This document shows, in pieces, positions 1-9,852 of a DNA stretch of 64,000 bases. The stretch covers positions 682,001 to 746,000 of the forward strand of contig VZTG01003808.1 in NCBI GenBank assembly GCA_013397845.1. Direction: 5' to 3'. Position 1 is the first letter of the stretch. Every line of letters starts with the position of its first letter. A program made the translations under genes and the position numbers. Origin of the DNA: Melanocharis versteri (lineage: Eukaryota > Chordata > Aves > Passeriformes > Melanocharitidae). The notes below the pieces were generated by a model. That model was given only the letters and a program-made list of their open reading frames with translations. It searched no databases and was not told the origin of the DNA.

Positions 1-9
1 AATTTGTGT

Positions 10-15
10 TTTATT
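10..15 (-). terminator. possible polyadenylation signal AATAAA
   Basis: TTTATT on the plus strand reads AATAAA on the minus strand. It lies about 460 bases downstream of the stop codon of the terminal exon candidate at 478-577, a plausible 3' UTR length. The motif is frequent by chance in AT-rich DNA, so its weight comes only from its position behind that exon. Confidence 0.3.
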
Positions 16-477
16 TTTAATACACCAGTCGATATTTAGAGAAGTAAGTTGTAGGCAAGATGTAGTGCTATGAAAGGAACTAGTTCTTTCATGGAGTTCC
101 ACACTCAAAACAAGCGACTTGTCTCCAGGGGCTCTCTCTGGGAATGCAGACAACCTGCCAGATTCACCTTTAAAAAACAGTAACAGTATCAAATGAGATC
201 AGAGGAAGATCCTTCTGCTGCTTTGACTACCACCGTGGGAATCCACATTACACAAATGCTGGGATTGCTTTACTTTCTTTCCTTGTCCTTCAGTACAGCA
301 CAAAAATATGTAACTTTATCAAAAAGGTTTCTTTCTACATACATGTTTGAGAATCTTCACAAAAGGTTAAAATATAAAAATAACATCATATTCCAAGATA
401 CTGAAATTCACTTCTCCCACCAGGGTAGATAATGCTCAGTATATTGCTAAACTACACACAGAGCACTAAGATAAATT
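16..477 (-). other. possible 3' UTR
   Basis: AT-rich sequence without a coding frame of note between the stop codon (TCA on the plus strand at 478-480) and the AATAAA at 10-15. It is inferred to be the 3' UTR of the minus-strand gene candidate. No repeat was recognised in it. Confidence 0.3.
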
Positions 478-577
478 TCATCCCGCTATCCTGTTTGAAA
501 TCTTAGCCTTGAAGGTGAATTTCTCCTCTGATGGCAACTCAGTCATCCCAAGTCCCTCAAGTTCTCGACTTTCACCT
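478..577 (-). CDS. terminal coding exon of an unrecognised minus-strand gene (candidate)
   Basis: Read on the minus strand, a strong acceptor (a long T/C-rich run ending TTATTTTATGTCTAG) is followed by 100 bases. One base completes a codon from the exon before, then 32 sense codons run to a TGA at 478-480. The peptide is highly charged (it starts GESRELEGLG and ends KISNRIAG), unlike the F/L/I/K/N-rich translations usual for AT-rich noncoding DNA. Its entry phase (one base) fits the exit phase (two bases, GG) of the exon at 1007-1194, giving GGA (Gly) at the junction. The protein family is not recognised. Splice boundaries are inferred from consensus only, and chance cannot be excluded. Confidence 0.45.
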
Positions 578-1006
578 CTAGACATAAAATAAGAGACAGC
601 AATGCTGAAACTCATGAGACTACAAGGTGCTGCAAAGGAGAAATGAGGTTGCAATGCATTGAAAAGTTAAAAATTATAATACAAGTAGCAACAATCACAC
701 TTAAAATAAAAAAGCCTTAAAATTAGAGAAGAGGATTAACAATACAGCCCAGTGTTTGACAAATGGTTATTTGATAAAATGAAGAAGTCATGCAAGGAAA
801 GTGACCCTGGATAGCTTGCTTGGTATGCAAAGTTAACCTTTTAAGTTAGCTCTACTTCACTTACTCTTCCCTGATCTATTATACAATCACTCTGAGCAGA
901 TGCCAATTTAGTTCTAGCACCACACTCTACAAACTTCAGGTCAGTCACAATAAATGACAGTATGTGGTAATAAAATATTAAAAACCTGTTACAAAGATTC
1001 ACTCAC

Positions 1007-1194
1007 CCAGAACTTATTTTTTGGAAGACAAAACAAATCTCACAGGTAAACTCAGACTCAGGATTAAAAGCTGAAATTCTCTCAGAGCAGAGTTCAACAC
1101 ATAGTCTGTCTACCAGTTGCAGTGTCCAATTCCCTGGTGTTACCACCTGTATTTTGTGTACAGAAGTCCTTAAACTAGATTGTTGTCCATTTTC
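1007..1194 (-). CDS. penultimate coding exon of the same minus-strand gene (candidate)
   Basis: A 188-base open segment on the minus strand. The acceptor is a T-rich run ending ATAACTCAG and the donor is a full consensus, CTGG|gtgagt. Only one frame is open: it enters in phase 0 and leaves two bases. The other two frames hit stops within eight codons. The encoded 62 residues start ENGQQSSL and include a cysteine-containing stretch (LCVELCSERISAF, then FTCEICFVFQK). No signal peptide or membrane segment is seen. Phase continuity with the exon at 478-577 is the main support. The family is not recognised. A spliced transcript would prove it. Confidence 0.45.
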
Positions 1195-1516
1195 CTGAGT
1201 TATGAAAAATATTTGGGAGCACATAAACTTTTCATTTGGCTGTCACAACTCACTCATGAACTAGCTCTGTTGATTACTCTGGAGTGTAAGCATTAAAACT
1301 TTGATGGGAGACCATTTGTTAGGGCACTTTGGTATGAAGGCTGAATTCTCGCACTGCCTCACTTCAGGCAATTACACGAAGCCAGTCCTCAGGCTCTCAT
1401 AACTTGTGTCAAAGCAGCAGATTGCTCTGGGTCTCCACAGGTATACTGTCAATTTGTCTATGTTTAAAGCAAGGATTTAAATCTGTACAAAGCCACGCCA
1501 CACTAGATTATCTTCT

Positions 1517-2225
1517 TAGAGTCATAGAATGGCTTGGCTTGGAAGGGACATTAGAGATCACGTAGTTACAACCTCCCTGCTGTGAACAGGGACACCTTCC
1601 ATTAGATCAGGTTGTTAAAAGCTCCATCCAGCCTGGTCTTGAACACTTCCAGGGATGGGACATCCACAACTTCCCTGGGCAACCTGTTCCAGTGCCTCAC
1701 CACCCTCACAGTAAAGAATTTTTTTCCTAATATCCCATCTAGATCTACTCTCTTCCAGTTTGAATCCATTTCCTCTTGTTCTGTCACTATATGCTCTTGT
1801 ATAAAACCCCTCTGGTCTTTCTTGTAGGCTCCCTCCAGGTACTGGAAGGCCACAACTAGGTCACCCCAAAGCCTTCTGTTTTCTGGGCTGAAGAAACCAA
1901 ATTCTCTCAGCCTTTCCTCACAGAAGAGGTGCTTCATCCCTCTAATTGCCTTGGTGGCCTCTTCAGGACTCGCTCCAAAAGGTCAGTGTCCTTCCTGTGC
2001 TGGAAACCCCAGAGCTGGATGCAGTCAGTACTCCAGGTGGGGTCTCAGCAGAGCAGAGCAGAGGGGCAGAACCCCCTCCCTCACCCTGCTGGCCACATTG
2101 CTTTTTATGCAACCCAGGACACATTTGGGTTTCTGGGCTGTGAGTGCACATTGCTGGCTCATGTCCAGCCTCTCATCCACCAGCGCCCCCAATTCCCTCC
2201 CTAATCTTTCCTTCCTGGATTTTAT
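1517..2225 (-). mobile_element. CR1 LINE, 3' portion
   Basis: The minus strand reads as the 3' part of a CR1 non-LTR retrotransposon. The low-coordinate end carries the reverse complement of the CR1 tail (AGAGTCATAGAATGGCTTGG). Next comes the characteristic 3' UTR (dispersed words such as GGGCAACCTGTTCCAGTG), then the end of the reverse-transcriptase ORF (minus-strand residues around FCEERLREFGFFSPENRRLWGDL, interrupted). The copy is 5'-truncated, as most CR1 copies are, and has frame damage. It lies between the exon candidates at 1007-1194 and 3172-3303, so it would be intronic if that gene is real. Confidence 0.93.
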
Positions 2226-3171
2226 TAATAAGAGATCTACACTGCATATGGAGAAAGAAATGTTTGATCTTCTCTACACAGTGCTTTTCTTTGGTCAATC
2301 TACACATCATGCAGGATGAGAAGCAACTTTTCATCATCAATTGGCCAAAATAAAATATACTTTGAATGACAGCAGTGCACCTCTGACCGAATAAACAGAG
2401 TTACAGATGACAGCAATGACAGTAGTCGCCCACCTCATACCTAAAAGCACAATGACAAGGGACTCAGTGCAGAAGCACTCACACCACAGATTTACAATTT
2501 TAGGTTCTGGTCAGCAAGCTGGCAGTTTCAGAGGCTTATGCATTTTTGGTTTGGCTTGGATTTTTTTATTATCTACTATAAAACATCAAGCTCTGAAGCA
2601 AGGGGTGTATTTGCTGCACCAATATTAATGCTTGTTTCCTCATTTCCATATTTTGTTAGTGGACATCTCACATATTGCAAGTTCCACGTTACCCCAGATC
2701 AGCAATAAAATCCTACTATAAGTGAAGAGAAATCCTCTTCGGTGGTAGATGTTTCCCCTCTGACACATTCCACATTTTGGGCTTTTTTTTCTTCTAACAC
2801 ACTAACATCAGCTATTGGTCTGTGAGCTAACATTTCCCATAACCTTTAAAAACTTTTAACACAGAATTTTTCATCCAAATCTTTCCTAATTGGAATTCAC
2901 TTTGCTACTCATGGAATATATTTTGGTATATGAACAAGTTGGATATCAGCACTAGGATTTGGGGAAAATGGGCAACTGTTCTGTGTGTAGGAAAAGGTGG
3001 GAGCTGATGAGGGATTCATGTTTTCTGCGACATTAACTAACTGGCAGAATATAAAGGTTTTTTGTGTAGGCACTATTCACGGCTCTCTGAAAACATATTA
3101 GTTTGGAAACACACTGGTTTGGAAACACACAAAGAAACAAAAGTTTACCACAGAACAGCACTAATATTTAC
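2226..3171. other. no confident gene or repeat
   Basis: AT-rich sequence. It contains a 14-base direct repeat (GTTTGGAAACACAC at 3101-3114 and again at 3117-3130) and a few short minus-strand stretches with splice-like ends, for example around 2446 and 2690-2715. These are too short to call. Confidence 0.5.
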
Positions 3172-3303
3172 CTACCAAATTTGTAACAGATATCTCTCAA
3201 AGCCTTCAAGACAACTGAGCAAAAGCAACTGTTCTACTTAATGCTGATATCAGTACGTTAGGCGCCATAAATTGACAATTTGCTCTCAGTGCTTCCTGTA
3301 ATA
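3172..3303 (-). pseudogene. exon-like segment with an apparent frameshift (candidate)
   Basis: On the minus strand a very good acceptor (TTTGTCTGTTTCCTATTACAG) precedes an open frame starting EALRANCQFMAPN. That frame meets a TGA near 3205, and a different frame (KALRDICYKFG) then continues to a good donor (GGTAG|gtaaat). One extra base near 3206-3212 would make the segment one open exon. A second acceptor-like site (TTTTGCTCAG) just before 3214 allows a shorter 43-base exon instead. So this is a sequencing or assembly deletion, a decayed exon, a short exon, or chance. The product is not recognised. Confidence 0.22.
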
Positions 3304-4374
3304 GGAAACAGACAAATTTATGGGAGTCAGTTTTCTGATCCGTCCGTAGCTGCTCTCGGCATAGGACTCGGAGACTTCATTTCATTTCTAGCTGCACTCC
3401 ACACAAACCTCAAAAGTCAGCACCTTTATTCCCCTGTTTACAATCTTGGAACAGCCTCTGCCACGAGGCAGTAGAGCAGACAGAAGGACTGGTACAACCA
3501 CAGTGCTCCAGACACAGTTCGTTGAGGTATCTCTACTAAGACAAACCTGTTACACCGCTCAGGGGCTCAGATCCAGCAGCTGCTGATCCCTCTGTCCCAG
3601 GAAATGTGGAATACTGCAGAACATGGCTTTAAATAACTGCATCAGAGCTGCTACAGACAAGACTTGTACACCACTGGTTCAAGGCATTTTAGCACTAGAT
3701 GTCCTAAATTAAAATAAATGTCAAGCGCCCATAATTAAAGACTCCCAGATAACTCGAGAAATACATTAAAGTCCAAGAAAGATCAAACATTACTAGATGT
3801 GGCCTCACACCTCACACCACAGGCAGATCAAATGGAGAGCCTTCAATACAGGCAGCTAAACACTCCTAAACAGTACTTATCTGCTACCAAGATAGGCACT
3901 GCCTATCATTATATCCCAACAGTATTTGCTGGTATTGCAGGAAATGTGATCCAAAGACTGCTGTGTGCCAGAGAGGTCTGTATGGTTTTCATCCATTAAT
4001 TAGGGAGTACACAGCCATTTCCCACTATTTTGACATTAGAAAAGATATAAAACAAAAAGCTGACGTTAATTTCTATCATCACAAATCAAACCCCATTTTT
4101 CCATGATTCCAGATAGGATTTGTCTCCAATAGCAGTTATTTTGTGAAATGTTTCCCTGCATTAGGAGAACATCTTAAAGGTCAGTTTGATGCAACTCACC
4201 TATCACAAGACAAGTAGGATGCTGAAAGCTCCTCTTTCCCCTCCCAGTTTACAGTTTATCTTATGCTCATTAAAATAATTTTGCATTGCACAAACTTGCT
4301 CTAAAACCAGAATCACCGCTTATAACCTTAAACATACATTACCTGGCTTATACAGTAAGTATTAACAAGCTCAC

Positions 4375-4409
4375 CTCTTTGGCAAATTCAAAAATCTGAC
4401 ATGAAATTT
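4375..4409 (-). CDS. short exon candidate
   Basis: A 35-base minus-strand segment with a good acceptor (GTTTTGGCTCCATCTAG) and a strong donor (AAAGAG|gtgagc). The likely frame enters with two bases and reads ISCQIFEFAKE, leaving in phase 0. That fits an upstream exon leaving one base (8861-8907 does) and a downstream phase-0 exon (the frame starting EALRAN at 3303). Short exons like this arise easily by chance, so the phase match is weak support. Confidence 0.22.
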
Positions 4410-7039
4410 CTAGATGGAGCCAAAACATGAGCCTGAGCTTGCTGTTCCTTTTTTTCCTCTTTTGTTTGGTCACTTAGTAGTGAGCATGAAAAGAAAAGAA
4501 AGAAAAGGATCTGAGCAGGCCAAGCATGTTTACTTTTCTTTAATTTTACTTAATAAACCAGGATGAGATTAGAATTTGGCTCATAATCTGATCTCAGGCA
4601 AATACTACAGTATACAAGCTCACATTACTATTGTTTAGACAGTCCTAGAAAATACAGCCCAGGCAATACCCTCACTACAAAACCAGTACCAGAAACTGAA
4701 GGTAGTTGATATGTTAAAACCAAGGAAATGGACATAAATCCATTGAACAGTAGAGGATTTGCATAAAATGCATACAGTGTAAGTTATTTCTCAGGTAGCT
4801 TGGAAATATCATGACAGCTTCATTTTGCTTAGAAACACAAAAAATATCAATTTTAAAATTAACCAAGTCAATCAGGGACGTCATATTTGTAGACAATAAA
4901 GGAAACAAAAGGAAGAAGATTTTTCAGTTGGTAATAAAATTCACCTTCCTTCCTGCAAGAAGCAAAAAGAAGGAAAAACCCTGTAGAGCTCAGAGCAGCT
5001 ATTACTACTGAGACACCAAAGGGGTGATAGATTACATGGATTGCAAGAAACATGCAACAGGCTGTCTATTTGAAATTTGTTTTTCACACAGTACAATAAC
5101 AACTGCTCCTGCAAGAGAGGTCAGTCTACCCACGCATTAACCCCCAATCAAGCAGCACTCTGAAAATCAAAATGTGATTGCAAATTTCTTGCATGCCAAG
5201 ATGAAGGAGTTTTTCATTTCAATCTATTACTACCAGCATTTTACATTCATTATGGTCAGGGGGTGAAGTGAGAACTAGGTACTTGCTGGTTCTGAATGCC
5301 AGCAGATTCTTGATTACATTACCAGAGAATTAACATACAGAACCTGTATTAAAGCGGTAGAAATGGGCTTACTTATAGCCACTTTCATAGCTGAGGATTT
5401 CATAGCAGTTTTACATTCCAGCTCAGAAGGGTAAGAGGTTAAGAGGTTAAAAAATAGCTGTATAACCTATCCATTGCTGCAAAGAAAGGTCTAAAAGATC
5501 CAGGCTTTCAGCATTACAATGACAGGAAGGCTATCTGTTTTTCTAAGCAATTCTTTAACTCACACTCAGTGGGCTAGCAACCCCTGGCTTTGGTGGGGGG
5601 AGGTTTTTTTGGTTTTGTTTTGGTTTTTTTTTGAAGCTGTCACTGCCGAGCTCATACTAAAACTTAAAAAACTTTATATAACCTCCAAATCTACAGCAGG
5701 CTAGCCTATGTCCTAACTCTTCACACTAGAAATTGCCAAAATGACAAGTTACAATGACTCCTATAATTACAATCTGCAAACCTTGGAGAAGATCCACTGA
5801 ACACATGTTAAAAAGAAAGAGGATCTTGCCTACAGCAACAAGTGGGATAAGCAGTCTTAGGAAAGCTTAAGACCTTAATACACTTCTTACAGAACTTCCC
5901 ATTTGCAATATAAATGTACCCCAAGCACCTCAACCAGGAACCTAAATAGTGAATATTTCCATAGTGGATTTATGCATTAACTCACCTATGTTAGGAGCTT
6001 GAATTTCCAATAAACGCAATAAAAGAAATGAAAAGCAAGAGAAAAGACAGTGACTCTTTTACAAATGAGTCAGTGTCATGTATATTATTAGCTGTTGTTA
6101 GTTGCATGACAGATTGTTTTGTTAATCCAATAATTCTTTGAGTGCAAGTTATAAGCAGTGTATTACATAGCATTCATATAAAATAACTTCAGTCACATAT
6201 CTTTTCTAAAAATAGTTTATCTATTTTTTTCCAGTGAACTTTAATCACTTCAAAGAAAATCCTTTAGAAAAAAACTTCAGCATGGCACTGCATTACAAAG
6301 ATTTATTATTTTCAAATTTTAGTTCACTCATGGCCAGTTCACACAGTGGGCAGAGTGAACTTCAGGGTCTTCCAGGTGCAAGAAACAAGGAATGCCTGTC
6401 AGAACTATAAGCTTTGGAGCCAGCAGCTGAGCTAGCTTCATTCTTTGCTCTACACGATCAACCAAAACAATTTACTCACTAAAAAAGGAAACAGCGCCAA
6501 CAGTGTCCTACTCAATATTGCACGACACGTGCCTCGTTGTGATTGATCAAATGGATATCACACACCACTTCTGCTGCTTAAACAACAGGGATATAGCTGG
6601 ATTACCTGTAGAGCTAGATCTTTACTCCTCTAGAGTCAAGGCATTCCTTGACACATACTAATATGGCATTTCTATTTCCACAGAAGCAGGCAAGTTGGGT
6701 GATCATTTAGGAGACGGATTCGGCAGCTGTAAAATATTCCATGGCCTCTGACAATGGGTTAGACAAGCATTTGTCAGGAAAGCCACTGCTACAGGCGATC
6801 TTGCCAGAGACTAGGGAGATGGACTAGAGAAACACTCAGGGCCCCTCCAGCTATGCTTTCTAAGGTTTTCTGTTTTCTATCCTCTTGAAAACTTAAGGGG
6901 GATAAGCCAACAACCGTTTGCTTCTCAATATATAGCTCATGGCAGTAAGAGCAGCACTGCAGGATTTTGTGGCATTTGTACAAAGGTTCTTGTGAGAGAA
7001 AGCAGCCACCTTGTTCAGTAAACAACTGCATTCCACCCA
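4410..7039. other. no confident gene; low-complexity patches
   Basis: AT-rich, presumably intronic or intergenic. It has a G/T-rich patch near 5586-5633 and an AAGAGGTT doublet near 5434-5450. Several splice-like sites occur (for example a minus-strand gtgagt donor near 5985 and a CAG|gtaatc donor near 6607), but none bounds an open segment long enough to call. Confidence 0.5.
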
Positions 7040-8400
7040 CCTAGCTGACAGAGGAAACCCAGATGATGTAATCAGCAAAGCTTTTGATACCGTCTCTCAC
7101 AGTATCCTTCTGGACAAAAAGTCCAGCACACAGTTGAGCAATTAGGTGAGGTTATGGGCGAGCAACTGGCTCATAGGTTGGGCACAGAGGGTGATAGGGA
7201 ATGGGGTAACATCAGGCTGGTCGCTAGTGAGGTTTGCAGGGCTTCGTACTTGGCCCAGTTCTCTTCAGCCTCTTCATAAATTACCTGGACACAGGACTCA
7301 AAGGAATACTATGTAAGTTTGCCAACAACATCCAATTAGGAGTAAGTCGTCAACTCCCTCAAAGGCGGAGAGGCCTGGCAGAGAGACCTCAACAAATCAG
7401 AGGGCTGGACAATCACCAACCANTTGAGCAATTAGGTGAGGTTATGGGCGAGCAACTGGCTCATAGGTTGGGCACAGAGGGTGATAGGGAATGGGGTAAC
7501 ACCAGGCTGGTCGCTAGTGAGGTTTGCAGGGCTTCGTACTTGGCCCAGTTCTCTTCAGCCTCTTCATAAATTACCTGGACACAGGACTCAAAGGAATACT
7601 ATGTAAGTTTGCCAACAACATCCAATTAGGAGTAAGTCGTCAACTCCCTCAAAGGCGGAGAGGCCTGGCAGAGAGACCTCAACAAATCAGAGGGCTGGAC
7701 AATCACCAACCATACGAAGTTTAACAAGGGCAAGTGCCAGATTCTGCATCTGGGATGGGGCAGCCCTGGTCGTGTGTATAGACCAGGGAACAAGAGGATG
7801 GAGAGCAGTGCCATGGAAAGNTCGCTAGTGAGGTTTGCAGGGCTTCGTACTTGGCCCAGTTCTCTTCAGCCTCTTCATAAATTACCTGGACACAGGACTC
7901 AAAGGAATACTATGTAAGTTTGCCAACAACATCCAATTAGGAGTAAGTCGTCAACTCCCTCAAAGGCGGAGAGGCCTGGCAGAGAGACCTCAACAAATCA
8001 GAGGGCTGGACAATCACCAACCATACGAAGTTTAACAAGGGCAAGTGCCAGATTCTGCATCTGGGATGGGGCAGCCCTGGTCGTGTGTATAGACCAGGGA
8101 ACAAGAGGATGGAGAGCAGTGCCATGGAAAGGGGCCTGGAGGCCTGGTTGATGGCAAGTTGAACATGAGCCAGCAGTGCCCTGGCAGCCAGGAGGGCCAA
8201 GCGTGTCCTTGGGGACATCAGGCACAGCATCGCCAGCCGGGCAAGGGAGGGGATTGTCTCGCTCTGCTCTGGGCTGGGGCGGCCTCACCTCCAGTGCTGG
8301 GGGCAGTGTTGGGTGCCACAATGTAAGAAAGATATAAAGCTACCAGAGAGCTTCCAAAGGAGGGCCACAAGGATGGTGAAGGGCCTCACATTGCTGCTAT
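7040..8400 (+). mobile_element. CR1 LINE, reverse-transcriptase and 3' region, with repeated middle
   Basis: The plus strand encodes broken CR1 reverse transcriptase. The motif KAFDTVSHSILLDK lies at about 7076-7118, and GPVLFSLFINYLDTG with the active-site block at about 7250-7330. The catalytic FADD box reads FANN here (codons at 7318-7329), so the copy is inactive. Downstream text (AAGTTTAACAAGGGCAAGTG, later GGAGGGCCACAAGGATGGTG) is typical of the CR1 ORF2 end. The copy lacks a recognisable terminal ATTCTATG tail. Its middle occurs two to three times around Ns at 7423 and 7821. Collapsed, it reads as one ordinary CR1 copy about 600 bases shorter. Confidence 0.9.
7134..8131. repeat. near-identical direct repeats joined by single Ns (probable assembly artefact)
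   Basis: 7134-7422 recurs at 7424-7712 (offset 290) with one noticed difference (T at 7212, C at 7502). 7511-7820 recurs at 7822-8131 (offset 311) with no difference noticed. Each junction is exactly one N (7423, 7821). This is the pattern expected when overlapping contig ends are not merged. Real tandem duplication inside CR1 is possible but less likely, since old CR1 copies would have diverged. Confidence 0.85.
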
Positions 8401-8860
8401 ACCAGCCTTATAAAGAAGAAATACAGCAAAATACTTGAGGGATTTACAGCTACTTTGATGCTACTGAAAGTCAGCGTGAACAATGACAAAAGAGGCTTTT
8501 TTGGAGGAAGGTTCTAATCAATGAAAGAAATGGAAGCATCCATTTGTCAAGTAGTGTTATACAGCATTAATATTTTTTCAGAGCTGTGGCATACTAAAAG
8601 CATAGCAATGGAGAAATATAAATCTGCTCATAATAGAAATGTCTTGCAGCGTCCATAGAATCGCTCTGTCCCGGGACTTGTCACTCCAGAGCATTTTACC
8701 AATGAAGAGTTTGCTAAGAAGAACTTGCACTCATACACAGTGAGCAACAAGAAAAGCAAATTAAACAGAAACCAGGATAGGAAAATACATATTTAAGAGA
8801 CATTCTGACCACCTGAAATTCACTCCTGAGCATCAGTAAGTTTTTTGGCCGACCACATAC
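8401..8860. other. no gene or repeat recognised
   Basis: Unique-looking AT-rich sequence between the CR1 copy and the exon candidate at 8861-8907. Confidence 0.5.
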
Positions 8861-8907
8861 CTGAGTATTTCTGAAACTGATTCCTCAGATCCTGTATGTC
8901 CCTTCTT
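8861..8907 (-). CDS. short exon candidate, coiled-coil-like peptide
   Basis: A 47-base minus-strand segment with an excellent acceptor (CATTCCCCTTGCCCTCAG) and an excellent donor (CTCAG|gtatgt). Two frames are open. The more protein-like one enters with one base and reads RRDIQDLRNQFQKYS, leaving one base. Its charged/hydrophobic spacing suits a coiled coil. Joined to the segment at 4375-4409 it would give a Glu codon at the junction. The family is not recognised. Confidence 0.3.
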
Positions 8908-9387
8908 CTGAGGGCAAGGGGAATGGTCATTAACATCCAAGACATCTGGGGGCTCATTAAACAGCAAGATGAAAAAGTTTGGGGAGGGGAAAATCAGCAG
9001 TTTATTTCAGTAACAGTCACTTAAAAAAAAACCAACCAAAAAACCCCACCATCGATTATAATGTAGAACTCCCTCCAAAATTAGCTTACACACTGATATA
9101 AATTGGTTTTCTTTGTGGTCTAAAATTGACTTGCAGTTCACTACTTAGTCAGAAAATAGCTACTGAAAAGCCCTGGCCTCAGAGCTTTTGGACTGTGGAC
9201 TCCTTTCATCGTGTAAACAAATGCTTCAGATTTAAAGCTTTCCCATAATTGTTATGCTAACCTTGGAGCGAAACCTCTCCATTTGCATTTGAAGGAGCTA
9301 AATATTAGGCAGGAAAGAAAGTGGTCTTTTTAAAAGCATGAGAAAATGTTCCTTCTTTTTGGTCCTCAACCATCTGGGTAGGCCCTG

Positions 9388-9404
9388 CTCCTCTCTCTCT
9401 CTCT
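9388..9404. repeat. (CT)n microsatellite
   Basis: Uninterrupted CT dinucleotide run. Confidence 0.95.
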
Positions 9405-9810
9405 GGCAAAGGCAGAGAGAAGGAAAAGAGGCACGGATGGTGGTAATCTTGCTGAAAGAGAATTAAGAAATTCCTTCAAAACATGAATGAATGAGACTTC
9501 CTATAGGGGAGGGGAGTCTGTGTTCCAAAGAGATGTGAGAGGTTGTAGGCAGGGGGGAGGGAACAGGGACACAAATACATCAGTGAGCTAGTGAGTGATG
9601 TAAGAAGCACCTATGTTTTATTGTGGTTTTCTCTCAACATGTTCTGGAACCCAGAGCCAGATTTCTCTATAGACCCCGCGTGTGAACCCTGCAGCTAATG
9701 GGATGTTAATGTTTCCTCTTTCACCCGTCTGAAGCTAAGAGGAGTCTTTGACTGCATGTGCATGCATACTCATATGTGCATATGTATTCAGGTGAGAGAA
9801 TAACTATGGC

Positions 9811-9852
9811 NNNNNNNNNNNNNNNNNNNNNNNNNNNNNNNNNNNNNNNNNN
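9811..9852. other. assembly gap (42 N) followed by G10
   Basis: 42 unknown bases followed directly by ten G (9853-9862). A G homopolymer at a gap edge suggests a read-through failure at a G-rich or quadruplex-prone site, so both gap size and G-run length are doubtful. Confidence 0.98.

Noticed and set aside
1602..2353. Several overlapping open frames of 60-120 codons on both strands
   Set aside because: They lie in the CR1 copy and are remnants or antisense shadows of it.
4190..4310. Minus-strand gtgagt donor near 4193-4198 with a short upstream segment
   Set aside because: The only long open frame stops right before the donor, and the alternative 22-base exon has a poor pyrimidine tract.
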